64,000 nt of DNA from Nageia nagi (GCA_050084985.1 JBITNC010000001.1:213962001-214026000), one strand, 5' to 3'; positions 1 through 11,985 are shown, numbered from the stretch's first letter. Numbers and translations: made by a program. The notes: generated from the sequence alone by a model not told the origin.

Positions 1-1351
1 AGTTTGATGAAGTAGATAATATTAAATGAGTTTTCTTATTTATTTATATGATCTCTTCCCAAATAAAGAAGAAATAAATACACTTTACAAGATTATCCAA
101 ATAAATATAAAAAATAATGCATATCATTAATGATATTCAATAACCTCCCCTACATATATTTTAAGCATAAGAATCATAAATAAGGTATTCATTTTTTATC
201 CTTAGTCTTAATTTCTAATATATGCTTACAAAATTGATGTGAATAAAAAATTTGACCTTCCACTAATAGTTGTTGGTGTTTACACTAAATCATTGGTGTT
301 TTATTCCAATCATTGGCATTTGATACTCAATCATTGACATTTGTACAACTTAAGCATGAAAAATACATAACATAAACATAAGTTCAATTTTGCTACCATA
401 TGACACAAACCATAAAAATATGTATAAAAAAATAAACCCTACATCTTATCATTGATGTTGTTTGCAAGTGAAGGCCCTCCTTTTAGTTCCATAATATCAT
501 ACTCTAAAGGTTACCATATGAGTAAACAAGATAAGACATGCTATAACCAATAATTTTTTTATTGCTCTAAAGTAGATCTCTAAATGACTACAAGTAATGA
601 ATCTATTTTGATTCATTACTTTACTAAAGGTATTTTTAAAAAAAAAAATGTTAAGGCCTTCATATGTTTGATTTTAGTGTCTACAAGCTTTGAGAATTAT
701 GTTCTAAAACTTGCAAGAAGAAATTTGGATCTCTTTATTTTCTCCAACTCTTTAAGATTTTCTCTAATTAATTTAGCTACTTTGCACCTATTGGCCCTGC
801 ACACATGTGAATAGGAAATGCATCAAATATACATATTCATATCATAAAATTATCATAAAATGAGCATAAATAAGCATATAGAATGTAAAATAATAATGCA
901 TCTAACTCAATAAAAATTGGATATATTTTTAGAGTAAATTTACATTCAAACTGGGTCCCTTTACTTCATGGTTGAAGGTTTTATTTATAGATTTTTAAAA
1001 TAAGCAATGTCTCTAATTTTGAGATAAAAAATTGGATAGAAAAGCCTATCCAACTTTTTCATGGTTACGATCCAATGTGGGGATGCACTAGATGGATGGT
1101 GAGTCATCCATTATCCCTTTCTTTCTTCCTAAGACACTTTAGATGTTTCCACTTTTATTTTGATTTTTCCAACTTTAAAGTCACCAACATCTATGTACCA
1201 GATGCTAAAAATTGGTGTGAGTCATTGGTATCTAGGTTTTGGACACTAATATTCATTCATTTATTCTTCTTTCATTTATTAAAATAAGGATCATTTTTTG
1301 GTGTCTACACCTTCCCATTTTGACTTACCTTATTGAGATACTACACATTTC
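1..1351. other. Left flank, no gene seen
   Basis: AT-rich sequence with only short chance reading frames and no domain I can recognise. A small tandem repeat lies at about 268-345. Near the right end, at 1293-1308, a CA is followed by a TTTTTTGGTG motif, similar to the inner LTR junctions of elements A and B (TTTTGGTGACATC). The first 1293 bases could therefore be the end of a still older LTR into whose internal region A inserted. That reading is a guess. Confidence 0.5.
268..345. repeat. Short degenerate tandem repeat of about 20 bp
   Basis: About four imperfect copies of a unit built on AATCATTGGTGTTTGA follow one another. Copies differ by G/A and T/C changes. No function is suggested. Confidence 0.6.
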
Positions 1352-1356
1352 CTCAC

Positions 1357-2834
1357 TATTTACAGAAATTGAGTAATATATGCACCCATGAGCAATATAA
1401 TCAAAGTATATCATGAATAGGATAACATGGTAACTTGATCTCTAGAGTAGGTCAATTCCCTATCCATAAGGGTAGATGAAAAGAACAAATAATAAGAAAT
1501 AAATGAAAGAGGATAGGGTGCAAGAAATGAAACAAAAGAGGTAAGGAGCAAGAGTAAAGCAAAAGGGGGTAGATCACTAATTTAGCATAGGCTTTCATAT
1601 AGCATGAAACCTTGGCAATAATCTAATGAAACAACCATGGTGTAAGCTTTCATTCTCTAAATTATTCTTCAACTCAATTCTTCCATATAAGTAGACATAG
1701 TTATACCAACAAATTGTTGTTATCATTTAAGAAATATCCATTACTTGACATAATATAACCAAATTTAAAAATAATAACATCAAGTGTTAGACAAGAAAGG
1801 TCAATATGGCATTGTATAACTGATATAACAATAGGTATTTGAAAATAAATACAAGGGGTAATACTAAGGATTATTTCCACTAAATTTATACTAGGCTAGA
1901 GTGATTGCAAAAAGATTGAAACAAAATAGTTATAAAATGGCCTAAAGATTCTAGCCTTATTTTAATAAATAGATAACTATTCCTACCACATGGCATTATA
2001 TTTCTAAAAAAAATGAAAGATCTAAAATTGTAACTACCTATAAATTATGATAGGTATTCTTCCTAAATGCTATTTGAACTTGTATTATAATTATGAAAGG
2101 TTCTCTAATTGACTCTAATGATTTTAGAGTTTCTTCATCTTCCAATGGTTGTTCTAGGACTCTTGATCTTTAGCACATGTTTCAAAGTTTTCTAGTGAAA
2201 TTTTGCTAGGGTAGAGATTCCTTTTGTTACATCTAACATCATTAGTTTTTAGACCATCTTCTTTGAAATTTATTTTATTTTATTGATGTCACCTCCTTTT
2301 ATGCCTTTGTAGGGTGGAGCAAATAACTCTAAGAAATTTTGATCTTACTCATGATGTCATTCTTCTTTGAACTCATTCTTTTGGCTAAAATGAGCTTCAC
2401 TTTATTTTACTAATGTTATATTCTTTCATGCTCTAGAATCAACTAATTTAGCTACCATGGAACTTTTAACACTACTTGCTAAAATCACTGCTCTTAGGGT
2501 TTGGTTTTAAAAAAGCTGTTATTTTGCTAACATCACTTCCTTTTATGCTTTATAACACTTAATCAACATGATATTTTTAACACTACTTACTAACATCACT
2601 ACTCCTAATGTTTGGTTTTAGAAGTGCCTCTACTCTACTAACATCACTTATCTTGGGGTTTGGTTTTAGAAGACCCTCTACTCTATTAACATCACTCCAT
2701 TTTATACCCCAAAAATTGCTATACTTGTTATATTTTTTGATCAAAACTATTTAAAAGCTTGCTAAAACACACTTCTTATAGATAAATAAGGATAATACAT
2801 GCTAAAAAGCTACTAAGGTGTTGGAAAATATATG
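1357..2834 (-). repeat. Element A left LTR (3' LTR), main part
   Basis: It matches the right LTR of A over its length: both begin GAAATTGAGTAATATATG a few bases in, then share purine-rich tracts and repeats of about 110 bp built on TTTTAACACTACTTGCTAAC. The LTR is interrupted at 2834 by element B, and its last eight bases TATATACA lie at 16463-16470. Two 110-bp units are visible here (2464 and 2575) plus a degraded 60-bp derivative, against four in the right LTR, so the pair differs in repeat copy number. Confidence 0.9.
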
Positions 2835-4750
2835 TGTTGATTAGGATTGTGTAATATATGCACCACAAACAATCTTAACCAAAGTAAATCAAGAACAGAC
2901 TATGGTGACAGTCTGATCTCCGAAGAAGGCCAGTTCCTTATACATTGGATGCAGGAGAAGTAATAGGAAAGAAAATGAAAAGAGTAGAGTGCAAGGAATT
3001 TAAGCAAAAGGCTTAGGGTAACAAGAAAGAAAATAAAAAGGAGTAGAGTGCAAGGAATTTAAGCAAAAGGCTTAGGGTAACAAGAGAGAAAGCAAAGGTG
3101 GATCACTAGTTTAGCATGGGCTTTCACAGTGTGTGAAACCTTGGTCTGAATCTAGTGTAGTAGCTATAGTACAAGCTCTCACTCTCAAATAGTTTCCTAG
3201 CTTTACTCTACCATGTAGTAGACATAGTTATACTAGCAGTTCATGATTACCATTCAGGAAACAAGCCAAGCTGCCATGATGTAACCAGATTAAGAATGAC
3301 AATTATGAGTGCTAGATAAGAAAGGTCAAGATGGTATCATATTACTGATAAAAACTATAGGTCTTTAAGAACAAATGTAAAGAGCAATACTAGGGCTTCC
3401 GACCCTTCTTTCACTTTATTTTCATATACTTATACTGAAGCAACAACAGTTACAAGAATTATAGAATAGAAACATTTACAAAATGGCTTCAAGATTCTAG
3501 CCTTCTTTTAACTGATACTACCTACATACGCCACTTGGTAGAATATTACAAAATTGGGTAGATTACAGATGGTACAACTTCTTGATGACTATGATCTAAC
3601 TTCTCGCTATCCTCATCTCTTCTGGGATATTCTATTTACTGGCTTTGGCTATTTGATCTCTCTTTGTTGTTCTCATCTCTACATTCTGGAATGCTCTATT
3701 CACTGGCTCTGGCTATTTGATCACTCCTTGCTGACCTCATCACTTTTGAGACCTAGTTTCATTCAAAAACATGAACATCATTCTCCTTGTGATGTCATCT
3801 TCATACTTCTAGAAAATTTTACTCACTAGCTCCAGCTATCAGATCACTTCTTGCTAACCTCATCACTTCCGGGACCTAGTTTCATTTGAAAATGTGAACA
3901 TTATTCTCCCTATGATGTCATCCTCATACTTTTGGAAATGTTTTACTCACTTTCTCTAGAATCTAGGCTTTTCCACAATTGAGCTTTTATCATTTCATTT
4001 TAGAATGCTTTATCTACTAACTCTGGCCTTTTTAATCACCCCTTACTGATCTCATCATCTCTGGAACCTGGTCTTTACCAAAATGTGACTATCTTATCCT
4101 CTATGATGTCATCATCTTATTCCAGAATGCTTTACTTCTGAAACACTTAATTTTTGAGCTCTAACTTCTTCGATTATCTCTTGCTGACCTCATCACTTTT
4201 GGGACCTAGTTTCATTCAAAAATGTGAACATTATCCTCCCTATGATGTCATCTTCATACTTTCAGAATGTTTTACACACTTTCTTTGGAACCCAAGCTTT
4301 TTCACAACTAAGCTTTATCCCTTCTTCTGTGATGTTGTCATTTCATTCCAAAACACTTTACTTACTAACTCCAGCTTATTAATTCCCCTTGCTAACATCA
4401 TCACTTTTGGAACTTGATTTCATTCAAAATTGTGAACATCATCCTCCCCATGATGTCATCTTCATACTTTCAAAATGTTTTACTCACTGGCTTCAGCTAT
4501 TTGATCACTCCTTGCTGACCTCATCACTTTCGAGATCCAGTTTTGGGTTAAGGCCCAAAATCACTGACGTCATCTCTTTCAAAACTCGGGTTACTCAACA
4601 TTAACTTTGAGGGGATTTTCTTCTTTCATAATGGTAATCATTTTCAGAAATGGTTCTTAAACCCATTGTGATTATGCTTAGCTTAAGTCACTTCCGGAAG
4701 TGATCATACTTTCAAAAAACCTTGGAGTAGTGATTATGTATTAATATACA
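2835..4750 (-). repeat. Element B left LTR (3' LTR)
   Basis: 1916 bp, TG start and CA end, with a near-full-length copy at 14544-16457. Two internal repeat zones are visible. At about 2964-3080 a 58-59 bp purine-rich unit (GTAGAGTGCAAGGAATTTAA) occurs twice. From about 3650 to 4600 units of about 122 bp, or parts of them, recur, each with a TGATGTCATC-like word; one intact TGACGTCA is at 4565-4572. Because the element is on the minus strand this repeat zone is in U3, where promoter sites are expected. Confidence 0.93.
3719..4600. promoter_or_regulatory. Array of TGACGTCA-like sites in B's U3
   Basis: GATGTCATC or TGACGTCATC occurs at 3791, 3914, 4105, 4244, 4452 and 4565, each in a repeat unit that also carries CTGACCTCATCAC. 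TGACGTCA is the core bound by plant TGA-type bZIP factors; TGATGTCA is its one-step deamination product. The same words are present in the right LTR (15500-16300) and related words in A's and D's LTRs. Binding is inferred from the motif only. Confidence 0.5.
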
Positions 4751-4780
4751 TTTTGGTGACATCTGTGGGAAAATTTTGCC
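4751..4780. other. Left LTR/internal junction of B, primer-site-like on the wrong strand
   Basis: Directly after the LTR's terminal CA comes TTTTGGTGACATCTGTGGGA. For a minus-strand element this is where the polypurine tract should be, but the minus-strand bases here are not purine-rich. Read on the plus strand it looks like a plant gypsy primer-binding site (TTGGTG...GTGGGA). The same sequence, with small changes, follows A's LTR at 16471, so it is conserved in the family. Confidence 0.5.
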
Positions 4781-4839
4781 AATTTACCAAGAAATTTTAG
4801 AACCCAAAATCTTATTTGAATGAATCAAAGAATCAGACT

Positions 4840-6600
4840 TCAATTCTGCATACTCAGGAGTTGTTGAACCTTACTCCAGTTTGTGGGGATCCTAGAAAAA
4901 TCCTTTAGCCTTGCATGGGCTAAAGCTGTAGTGTTCAAAATTTCATAAGACACATGAGCATATTTTCTCAACAATTGCTGAATGCGAAAGCTACCATCTG
5001 CCAAAGAATCAAAGAATTTTATCAAATTGGTTTCATCGAATGAAACCAAGAGCATATCAATGTCATTAGTGCTTTTAATCCTACTCTATAGACCACTCAA
5101 AAACTCAGCTTCAAGGACAAGCGAGCCATTGCTTCTCCATAACTCTGAGACTCTGGATGCATTTAATCCTTGAATCTTTGACTTCATGCTTTCCATTTCT
5201 TATGTTCGGCATGGGATATTACTCTTGATCTCTTGACACACCCATTTCCCCCTCATTAGGTAGTCAATTACTATCATGAGCTCCACTTGATCACTGGCAT
5301 CATAAGCCCATAGCTTTTCATTCGAGAGGCTGTTTAGCATCTTATTTGCTTGCTTGGCCTATTTTTAGATGGGATTCAAAATATTCTTACATCTGGTGAC
5401 CTCAACCTCGAGTCTTTTGAGCTCTGATAAACATGATTCTACATGGTCTCTCAGATGAATCAAATCTTTGATTTCCTACACCCTCAGATCCTAAAATTAT
5501 TTCTTTATATTTAACAAAAAGGATTTGTCTACCTTATTTACATTCATACTTGATTGGAGTTGCGCTATGTTGGCATTCAAACTACCAATCTTTGCTACTC
5601 TGGCCACTATCTTAGCATCTCTCTGAGATATGATGGTGTCTTTCTAGCTCAAAGTGTCTACTGTAGGGGCTGTTGCTAAACTAGCCTTCAAAATTGATAT
5701 ATTATTTTTAGTAGCTTTCAATTTTAATTTTTGAGTGTCTAACTGTTGCTTCATAGCTTCATGGGCCTTTTGTAGCTTATTGTACTTGACCTCCAATTTC
5801 ATCAGCTCTGATATATTGAGGTCTACTATAGTTTGTAAGAGTTCATTTTTGTCACTCCAGGATATGCTTCGTGTGTCAATTTTTACCCAAGTGTTCATGG
5901 AGGAGAGATCACTTTGCCCTTCTTGGGGTTCTTGGGCAATAGCCATCTCAAGCACCTTATGCTTTGGATCCATTGAAGTCCAGAGCCTTACCAGATTATC
6001 CAGAACTGGGAGCTTTTTGACCTGCTTCTACATCCATGCATCTTGTCCCTATTTCATCTATTGGTACTGCTGCATGATGCCATCCATAGATACTTGTTGC
6101 CCAGATATCATAATGAATGGAGATCCAGTGCTCAAATCCTAAGAGGAGGGGGCCATGATCTGCTATGTTGGTGTCACAGGGCTAGCTTGACTAGGCCTAG
6201 GGACACTATTGTCAGATGGATAAATGGTAGGAAGAGCTGGAATGGAGGGAGGAGAAGATGATGGAGGAGGAGATGGCAAAGGTGATGACAATATTGTGGT
6301 GATGCTAGTGATGGGGGGAACTTATGAGTTGGATGTGAGGGGAAGGGAGCTTTACCATTGAATAAGCGGTGGTGGTGTTATGAGAGATTGGGTGGGTGAA
6401 GCTGGAATGACTGCTAGAATTTGTGGAAGTGAACTTGGAATGGGAATGGATGTGGTAGGAATAGATAGAGTAGGAGTAAGAGAAATAGGGGAAGAGAGAG
6501 TAGAGAGCATACCTGATGGAGTAGGGCTCCTTCTTCTTCTCTTTAGCGATGGTGGGAGCGGTGCCATCTCCTTTTGGACTTTCCTTTTAATAGTATACAC
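4840..6600 (-). pseudogene. Element B ORFx, C-terminal half: low-complexity and coiled-coil segments
   Basis: Downstream end of the extra reading frame of B, now broken into pieces. From 6600 to 6352 an open stretch encodes a basic start (KRRRRS) followed by a proline-, serine- and threonine-rich tail. From 5973 to 5644 an open 109-codon stretch is rich in K, E, Q and L with heptad-like spacing (LMKLEVKYNKLQKAHEAMKQ) and is probably a coiled coil. From 5055 to 4840 another piece contains FDETNLIKFFDSLADGSF, which matches a piece of A at 16780-16595 (FDEVKLLKLFDVWAQVG). The frame ends about 90 bp from the LTR. I do not recognise the family; a structural or env-like extra protein is possible but unproven. 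Confidence 0.6.
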
Positions 6601-6965
6601 CTTCTCAGACCTCCTAGCTACTATTTCTATAAAAACTCAACCATAGTGGTAATAAATCTTTAGTAATCAAGGTAGTGGGCATTACCTTGTCTTCATGTTC
6701 TAGGTTTCACCATTTAAGCAGCTCTGGCTTGGATTTAGCTCTGAAACTCAGGGGTTGGGCTGGCCCCTCAATCTCTTGCTAAAGATATCCTCCAGATCAT
6801 ATAGCAAATACTAACTAAGTTATTTCAATTTTAAATTCAACAATTTACCTTTTAATTATTCATTTTCTCCCTGCTTTGAAGCACCAAGTCATGCACTTTA
6901 TGAGGAAGGGCATAAACTATCCTCTTCTTTGCTGTAGCTCCATATTTGGAATCTATATAATCCAT

Positions 6966-8015
6966 TTATCTGGCATATTCCATGCTGAAAACCCAATCTA
7001 TTACATGGATTGGTAGTAATAAAGGGGCCCCATAAAACCCATAAAGCCTAATGAAAGTCCCCTCCTCTGTGAAGAACCAGTCCCTAGTCTCTCCATGTGG
7101 CATCCGGAGGTAAAGCTTAGAAGCTATTGATAATCTTGGAACTGTAGGGGTAAATAAACTCATTACAAGAACTAAAAAGCTTTCTACAAAAAAGTAGTAA
7201 TCTACTAAAGACCTCACCTCCTCAGTCCATTGGTCCACTGGCTTCTGAGACCCTCTTTCATCAGTCTAAACCAAGGTTAAATTCTTGAAAACATTAGCAT
7301 TCTGATGAATCATCATCCAAATAATGTGTGACACATATGAAAAATGAAATCCCTCACTAATCTTTTCTAACTGCTCAAATATTCCATCTGAAAGTGCAAT
7401 GGCCCAGTCATACATTGTAGGAGAGTTTGGATGGGAAATCTGGTATGCAATAGCTAATTTTGATGGTGAGACATACCTATCTATCTCTTCACCTGCTACT
7501 ATGGCCAACATGGATAATAATAACTATAGATGTGTAGAAAAACTGGAGAGCAGGAGCTCAGAACTAGGGAACTCCATAAACTTTACAGTCCCAGCTACAT
7601 TTTTATTTAGCCATGCCATGATATTTGCTCTCAGATTGGAACTAGGGGTCATATACCAATCAATGTGCACAAGGGAATGCATAGGGGAGGGTGGATTAAA
7701 AGCCTTTGCTATTGAAATGGAATCCAAATTTAAGATAGTTCTACCTTGCAAGTCTCTGACTATCCTAGTCACAGGATCAAATGCCCCTTTTATAAACTCT
7801 ATCAACTTAGGAGCAGGAAAGCATCTATGGGGAATAAAATACATGAGACCCGACCCCATTGGTGAATGTGCTATATGATTAAAACTGAAGTTTGGGCACT
7901 TACCTTCAGTTGTGCCCTTGGGGTTCTTATTTCGAGCTGTAATTTCAGTATCCCATAGTAAATCCATGGAGTCCATTATTTTCCTTGCTATCTTCATCGA
8001 TGATCCTGAGCTCAT
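6966..8015 (-). pseudogene. Element B ORFx, N-terminal conserved domain, unknown function
   Basis: Starts at 8015 with MSSGSSMKIARKIMDSMDLL, about 500 bp downstream of the integrase end and in the same direction. Three open pieces (8015-7524, 7511-7266, 7238-6966) read as one protein with two breaks. Conserved landmarks are GSGLMYFIPHRCFPAPKLIE, LAIAYQISHPNSPTMYDWAI and RDWFFTEEGTFIRLYGFYG. The same landmarks appear in A (20026-19091) and more distantly in D (GLMYFVPY; DWYFLKNCTM). I see no signal peptide or clear membrane segment in the open pieces. Extra reading frames after pol are known in Athila- and Tat-type plant gypsy elements, but I cannot match this one to a named domain. Confidence 0.65.
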
Positions 8016-8471
8016 TTCTATTTGCTTATGCTATGCTTATCAACTCTTCTTATCTCACTTCTATCACCCTAACCAACACTTTACTTTACTTGGATTCTTA
8101 GGCTATATTCCATGGCTCCTAGCAATGTGCAGTAGATACTAGTTTCGCAAATTTGTAAGCGAATACTTCTTATGAATTCTAGAATTAGGTATTTTGGTGA
8201 GTAGTGCTCTTGGTCCTTTTATAACTCCTTTCTTTGATTGATGCACAATCTCTTGGAACACGCACAATATCCTCATAGATAGTAGCATTAATAACTAATT
8301 TGATATTATGCGCTCTTTTCAGGAACTCTGAGATTTGATTTTCCATACCCTTTTGGAAACTTCAATTTTGCCAATGCAAAAGTACAACTACCACTAAGTT
8401 ACTAATAAATAACTGACAACCATAACAACTTGAAATAAATGCAAATGGCACACTATTTACAATATGTGTAC

Positions 8472-8477
<6 letters not shown>

Positions 8478-8508
<31 letters not shown>
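8478..8508. repeat. (AT)n microsatellite in B
   Basis: About 16 AT dinucleotides in a row between the end of B's integrase and the start of ORFx. Element A has no such tract at the matching place (about 20350-20450), so it arose in B after the two lineages split. Confidence 0.9.
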
Positions 8509-8510
<2 letters not shown>

Positions 8511-8544
8511 CAAAAACAATCACTGTCCCGCGCTTGCAATCTTG

Positions 8545-9509
8545 TATCAATTTAGGTGCTATCCATTAACTAAAATCGGCAATTTGCACCCATTTAATTT
8601 AGCTAGCTCAAAGGCATTTTTCTCGATGCATTTAGCTATTACATAGGGTCCAGACCACATGGCTTCAAATTTTTTGTGTTTCCCTAGTTTAGCTCTATCC
8701 TCATCCCATTTCAATACTAAATCTCCTTCTCTAAAAGTATCTGGAGTTGATTTTCGACCATCAAACCATCTTTTTACTATTTCATTTCTTCTTCAGAGGT
8801 CTTGATATGATTGATTCCAAAGCTCTTCTAGATGCAATAGTTCATTCATCTGAACCTCAAGAGATTCAAAATCCTCACCATATTCCTACAAAACTTTTAA
8901 AACTGGAAGCTCAAAATGACTTGCTAATACTGCCCTTTTATCATATACCAATGTATATGGGCTGGTTTTAATGGCTAACTTTACTGTGATCCTATCTGCC
9001 CACAATGCCCAATTGAGCTTTTCATGCCAAGTCTGGGGATTATCCTCCACTATTCTTTTGAGAATCCAAATCAAATTTTTATTTGTGGACTTAGCCAAAC
9101 CATTACCCTGGGGGTAATAATTTGAGGAAGTTTTCCAGTAGATACCTAATCTCATAGCAAAATCAATAACTTCAACTCCTACAAATGCCAAACCATTGTC
9201 CAAAATTATCATTTGAGGAACACCATACCTGGTAATTAACTTTTCCACAAATTTCAGAATAGTCTTCTGATTTGCCTCCTTTATGGCCTCTGCTTCTGCC
9301 CATCTAGTAAAAAAGTCTATAGTAGTAAGGATGAATTTATGTCTAGAAGAGGAGTTTGGATTGATGACTCTGATAAAATCTAGCCCCCACTGTTGGAAGG
9401 GCTCTGCTACTTGGATTGGTTCCAATGGTAATGACACATTTCTCTTTCTTCCCACATACCTCTGACACTTCCCACAATTTTGTGCCTTTTCAAAAGCCTC
9501 CTTGAACAT
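8545..9509 (-). pseudogene. Element B integrase
   Basis: The integrase inserts the cDNA copy into host DNA. The open piece 9509-8886 begins within the HHCC zinc region (CGKCQRY) and runs through the rve core. The first two catalytic aspartates are seen in WGLDFI and ILDNG. The third acidic residue is lost: GNGLAKSTN has K where the family has E, a single G-to-A change. After a break the frame continues to about 8545 with the C-terminal domain (FREGDLVLKWDED, then MWSGPYVI), typical of the GPY/F end of gypsy integrases. No chromodomain follows, which separates B from the chromovirus remnant F. It is followed by ORFx. Confidence 0.88.
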
Positions 9510-9699
9510 AGTGGGCTAGTAATATCCCACCTGAATGATTGTACCCACTGTCATGTATCTGGAGTAATGACCTCCAGACTCTCTGGAATGAAACTCTTCA
9601 ATGAGCAAAGCTGAATTTGTCATTGGTACATATCTTAGCAAAATGCCATCATGATTTCTCCTATAAAGTATCTAATCTATCTCCATGTAATTCTAGGCA

Positions 9700-10340
9700 T
9701 GTATCTTAAATCACCTTCTTTGGAATGCATTCATGTTTTCTGGTAGTTTTTCCAGTCTCAAAATATTTGCTTAATTGCTCCATCCAATCCTTTATTGTAT
9801 CTTTGGGTATGAATTCTAGGGTTTCTTGTTCAACAAAGCATACCATCTTATTTTTTGGTATCATAGGTTTTGCAAGTTGCTCACAAAGTGCTCTTCCTTT
9901 TACGAGCTTGGTGGGCTGAATTTCCACATCGTACTTTAGAATTTTTGAAATCCACCCAAGTCTTCCTTCTCCCAATTCTCCCTGCATAACATAAGACCTG
10001 ACATCTGGGTGTATAGTTAGAATCAAAATTCTTTCTCTAAGTAATGTAATGTTTTAACTTATCAAGTGCTTTCACAATAGCTAGGACCTATTTTTCAATG
10101 AAAGTGTATTTTTCCTCACAACTGGTCATAGTCTGGCTGAAAAATGCGACTAGATATTCTTCATTTCTTTCATACTTATGGGTTAAAATGGTTGTAACAC
10201 TAGTATCTGAACCATATGTGTACAAAATAAATTCTTTGCTAAAATCTGGATTTCTCAATACAAGAGCTTTTGTAATTGCTACCTTAATTTTCTAAAAAGC
10301 TTCTTTACCTTCCTCAATCCATACAAAAGGAGTATCTTTT
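9700..10340 (-). pseudogene. Element B RNase H (gypsy type) and connection region
   Basis: Lies between reverse transcriptase and integrase as usual for gypsy. From about 10330 the minus strand reads FVWIEEGKEAF, then KEFILYTYGSD and later FFSQTMTSCEEKY with frame breaks, which is the normal RNase H/tether region that removes the RNA strand of the hybrid. The stretch 10026-9706 (PDVRSYVMQGELGEGRLGWI, then ILKYDVEIQPTKLVKGRALC) is the connection that precedes the integrase zinc region. Read with the RVT_3 domain at 11521-11985, B carries two RNase H regions. Confidence 0.75.
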
Positions 10341-10341
10341 T

Positions 10342-11210
10342 TTAGCATCTGGGTGATAGGTTTGATAATGTTTGAGAAATCCTAAATAAATCTTCTGACA
10401 AAGTTAATCTAACCCAGAAAAGATTGCAGAGACTTCTTATTAGATGCGAGAGACAAGTCATTATAGCTTTAACTCTATCCAGATCAATAGCCCATCCCTC
10501 TTTTGAAATGACATGGCCCAATAATTTACCCTCATCTACTGCGAAGATAGACTTCTTAGGATTTAGGGATATACCATACCTCTTACATTTGATGAAGGCT
10601 TGCTCCAGATGTTGAACATGCATGTTTCTATCATGAGAGAAAATAGTAATATCATCAAGGTATACCAATAGACTCTTATTTACCAGTTCTCCAAATGCAT
10701 AATCCATAGCTCTCTGAAAGGTAGCTACTGCATTGGATAGTCCAAATGGCATTCTCTGAAAAGCAAATGTGCCCCATTTAGTTGTAAAAGCTATTTTGAA
10801 CTGATCTTCATTCTGGACCCAAATCTGATTGTACCCAGAGAAACTATCTATCAATGAGAACTTTTCAGCTCCGGCTATAGTATTTAGTATTTGTTCCATT
10901 GGGGGTAAGGGGTAATGATCCTTCAATGATACTCTATTCAAACCTCAGAAATCTACACACAACCTTATCTGACCATTTTTCTTTTAGACAAGCACAAGAT
11001 TGGCTACCCAAGTGGAATTCTTAATGGGATAAATTATCCCAACCTTGTACAGTTTCAGCACCTCCTACTTCATGGTAACTTCAATCTTGGGGTTTACTGG
11101 TCTTTGTTTTTGTCTGACCAGCTTAGCATCATCTATCAACTCAATTGTATGTTGTATCATTGATTTATCAAAAACCTTCAAATCATCATAAGACCAAGCA
11201 ATAACATCAA
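10342..11210 (-). pseudogene. Element B reverse transcriptase
   Basis: Copies element RNA to DNA. Upstream part, with single stops, reads VNPKIEVTMK, NSTWVANLVLV and KKNGQIRLCVDF. The open piece 10941-10342 continues with NRVSLKDHYPLPPMEQIL, FSLIDSFSGYNQI, MPFGLSNAVATFQRAMDYAF and the catalytic YLDDI box, then NPKKSIFAVDEGKLLGHVIS. These are the standard gypsy RT motifs in order and near full length. The YXDD aspartates are intact, but the upstream stops and the broken integrase make activity unlikely. Confidence 0.93.
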
Positions 11211-11520
11211 CATATGTTCTACATAACTATACAATTTCCTGAATCTATTCCGAAGTATTAGATATACCAATTTTTAATGACTTACCTAGAAAAACTTCAT
11301 GTTCTTTATAGTTATCCAGGTTTATATTCATACCCCTTCTTTTTACCTGGTCACTTATGTCAAACAATCCTTCGAATGGAATCAAATCTTTAGGGAGTTT
11401 ATTGTTATTCAGCTGAATTATGTCTTGTTCCTAAAAAACTTCAGATTCCTCTTCTCCTACTGCATGACATACCACTTGTTGTAATAAAAATTGATTTATT
11501 TGAGCTTCATCCTAAAAACC

Positions 11521-11985
11521 CTACCAAAAGGAATCATTATCTAGAACTGATGGCCTAAAAATGAGCTGAACACCCTTTCTCCAAAACCAGTCATTTATGG
11601 GATCAAAATTGGCTCCCATTTGTGCTAATGCATCAGCTTCTTGATTGAATCTCCATGGAATCGACTGAATATGCAATGCTTCAAAATGCTCAAACAGATC
11701 CCAAACCCGATCCCTATAGGCTTTCAAATAATGATGTTTGACTGAACATTTACCTATCACTTATTTCGCAATCAAATCTGAATCACCTTTGATCTTTAGG
11801 CACTAAATTTTCATTTTGATAGCTTGTTCTAGTCCCAGGCAAAGAGCTTCATATTCAGCCATGTTATTTGAACATAACCAGGTGAGTCTGAAAGAAAATC
11901 TATGCATCTTACCAATTGGGTTGGTTAGGATAATCCTGGCCTCGGATCCATTTTTAGATCTTGCCCCATCAAAAGACATCTCCCA
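11521..11985 (-). pseudogene. Element B RVT_3-type RNase H placed upstream of the RT
   Basis: An RNase H fold of the archaeal/plant RVT_3 type. The first catalytic Asp is in MSFDGARSKNG (about 11970), the Glu in NNMAEYEAL, the second Asp in IKGDSDLI, and the last Asp in FNQEADALAQMG. These four sites are all present, with stops between them (around 11760 and 11803). It lies after protease and before RT. In the Tat-lineage elements I know, this second RNase H lies between the normal RNase H and integrase. The same placement is seen in A at 23483-23860, so it is a family trait and not a rearrangement of one copy. Confidence 0.85.

Noticed and set aside
3554-4604. Plus-strand reading frames of 70-90 codons in the LTR of element B
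   Set aside because: They lie in the U3 tandem repeats, share repeat-derived phrases (SLLTSSL, HPPYDVIFIL) and are broken in the other LTR copy.
6380-6646. Glycine- and valine-rich plus-strand reading frame of 88 codons
   Set aside because: Antisense of the proline/serine-rich part of ORFx; low complexity on both strands and no counterpart in A.
7399-7878. Plus-strand reading frame of 159 codons
   Set aside because: It is the antisense shadow of the conserved ORFx, which has matching protein phrases in A and D on the minus strand only.
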